Shown here: in pieces, positions 6,268-6,453 of the stretch
Position numbering within the stretch: the first letter of the stretch is position 1
Layout of the letters: every line of letters starts with the position of its first letter
Source of the DNA: Verrucomicrobiota bacterium
GTDB taxonomy: Bacteria > Verrucomicrobiota > Verrucomicrobiia > Verrucomicrobiales > DEV007
Assembly (NCBI GenBank): GCA_027618625.1
Contig: JAQCER010000219.1
Location: 1-6,453 of the forward strand
Length of the DNA: 6,453 bases
Direction: 5' to 3'
The notes under the pieces: model-generated
Databases searched by the model: none
What the model saw: the letters and a program-made list of their open reading frames with translations, nothing else
What the model was told of the DNA's origin: nothing
Position numbers and translations under genes: made by a program

Positions 6268-6294
6268 ATTGTAGCCAATTTAGCCTGCCGCCAA
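6268..6294 (-). promoter_or_regulatory. Candidate promoter of the S9 peptidase gene
   Basis: On the minus strand TTGGCG (6294-6289) is followed after 15 bases by TACAAT (6273-6268), a 5-of-6 match to the -10 consensus. The spacing is shorter than the usual 17. The -10 box ends only 10 bases before the ATG at 6257, so the transcript would begin about 3 bases before it and be almost leaderless. This fits the lack of a well-spaced ribosome site. Confidence 0.35.
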
Positions 6295-6337
6295 CAGAAA
6301 GAAATCGTCAGGCCCGACCTGTCCGGCACTCTGTCCG

Positions 6338-6350
6338 CGGTCGCAGACCG
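6338..6350. promoter_or_regulatory. Small inverted repeat upstream of the S9 peptidase
   Basis: CGGTC-GCA-GACCG is a perfect 5-bp dyad with a 3-base centre. An outer pair CTGTC (6331-6335) and GACAG (6360-6364) surrounds it. It may be an operator between the peptidase and a possible divergent gene, but short dyads of this size occur by chance. Confidence 0.2.
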
Positions 6351-6394
6351 ACGGGAAATGACAGTGATTTTGTCGGGAAGCTCGCCTGAAAGCG

Positions 6395-6453
6395 ATGCAG
6401 TCCTGGAACTTTTTATGGTCCGCCCTGCAGTCGATGCCAGCGCCGGCCGTGAA
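6395..6453 (+). CDS. Possible 5' end of a divergent gene (cut by window end)
   Basis: An ATG at 6395 opens a frame of 19 codons to the window edge, beginning MQSWNFLWSAL. The amphipathic start is plausible for a real protein, and the position is divergent from the S9 peptidase. No good ribosome site precedes it and too little is present to identify a family, so this is a weak call. Confidence 0.15.
   Translation, partial: MQSWNFLWSALQSMPAPAV

Noticed and set aside
6126..6389. 87-codon plus-strand frame over the S9 start
   Set aside because: It runs antisense to the signal-peptide region of the S9 gene, is His/Arg-rich and shows no family features.

Overview
The window carries five recognisable protein genes or gene remnants. 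Overall it looks like a chromosomal stretch from a heterotrophic Gram-negative-type bacterium. The small cbb3-oxidase assembly gene, the truncated ccoN, the DPP-IV-type S9 peptidase and the 'ITW...WVEAS' C-terminal domains most resemble genes I associate with Verrucomicrobiota (Opitutales-like). That assignment rests on remembered family resemblance and is tentative.

Layout. 1-769 (minus): a Tat-exported dienelactone-hydrolase-family protein, cut by the window start. 881-2047 (minus): an MFS transporter of the YbjJ type, upstream of the hydrolase on the same strand. 2048-2370: a non-coding stretch between divergent genes, holding a perfect 6-bp dyad. 2371-2580 (plus): a CcoS-like cbb3 oxidase assembly protein, overlapping by 4 bases (ATGA) the 5' two thirds of ccoN (2577-about 3503). 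The ccoN frame then runs, without a stop, into an unrelated 57-residue extracellular-type tail ending at 3677. 3678-3884: a broken intergenic stretch with a GC-rich hairpin. 3885-4594 (plus): a leucine-rich-repeat surface-type protein with six regular 22-residue repeats, frameshifted by a 5-bp tandem duplication. 4731-6257 (minus): a secreted S9 prolyl-oligopeptidase-family enzyme with an intact catalytic domain but an apparently shortened beta-propeller. 6258-6453: probable upstream region of the peptidase, possibly also the start of a divergent gene.

How the genes fit together. The MFS and hydrolase genes could form a small transport/hydrolysis unit. The CcoS-CcoN pair is the start of a high-affinity terminal-oxidase operon, but ccoO, ccoP and the end of ccoN are absent. 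The oxidase cannot work as encoded here, because both haem-ligand histidines of the missing C-terminal part are lost. The segment 3504-4594 has a higher share of G/C third positions than the ccoN head and is bounded by two related copies of one C-terminal domain. I read it as the product of a deletion or recombination that joined ccoN to a cluster of surface-protein genes.

I see no tRNA, rRNA, CRISPR array, transposase or phage gene. The main interest is the concentration of damaged genes (ccoN, the LRR gene and the S9 propeller) within about 3.7 kb. Either this is a decaying, recombining locus or part of it is an assembly chimera. I do not see a convincing new biological system.
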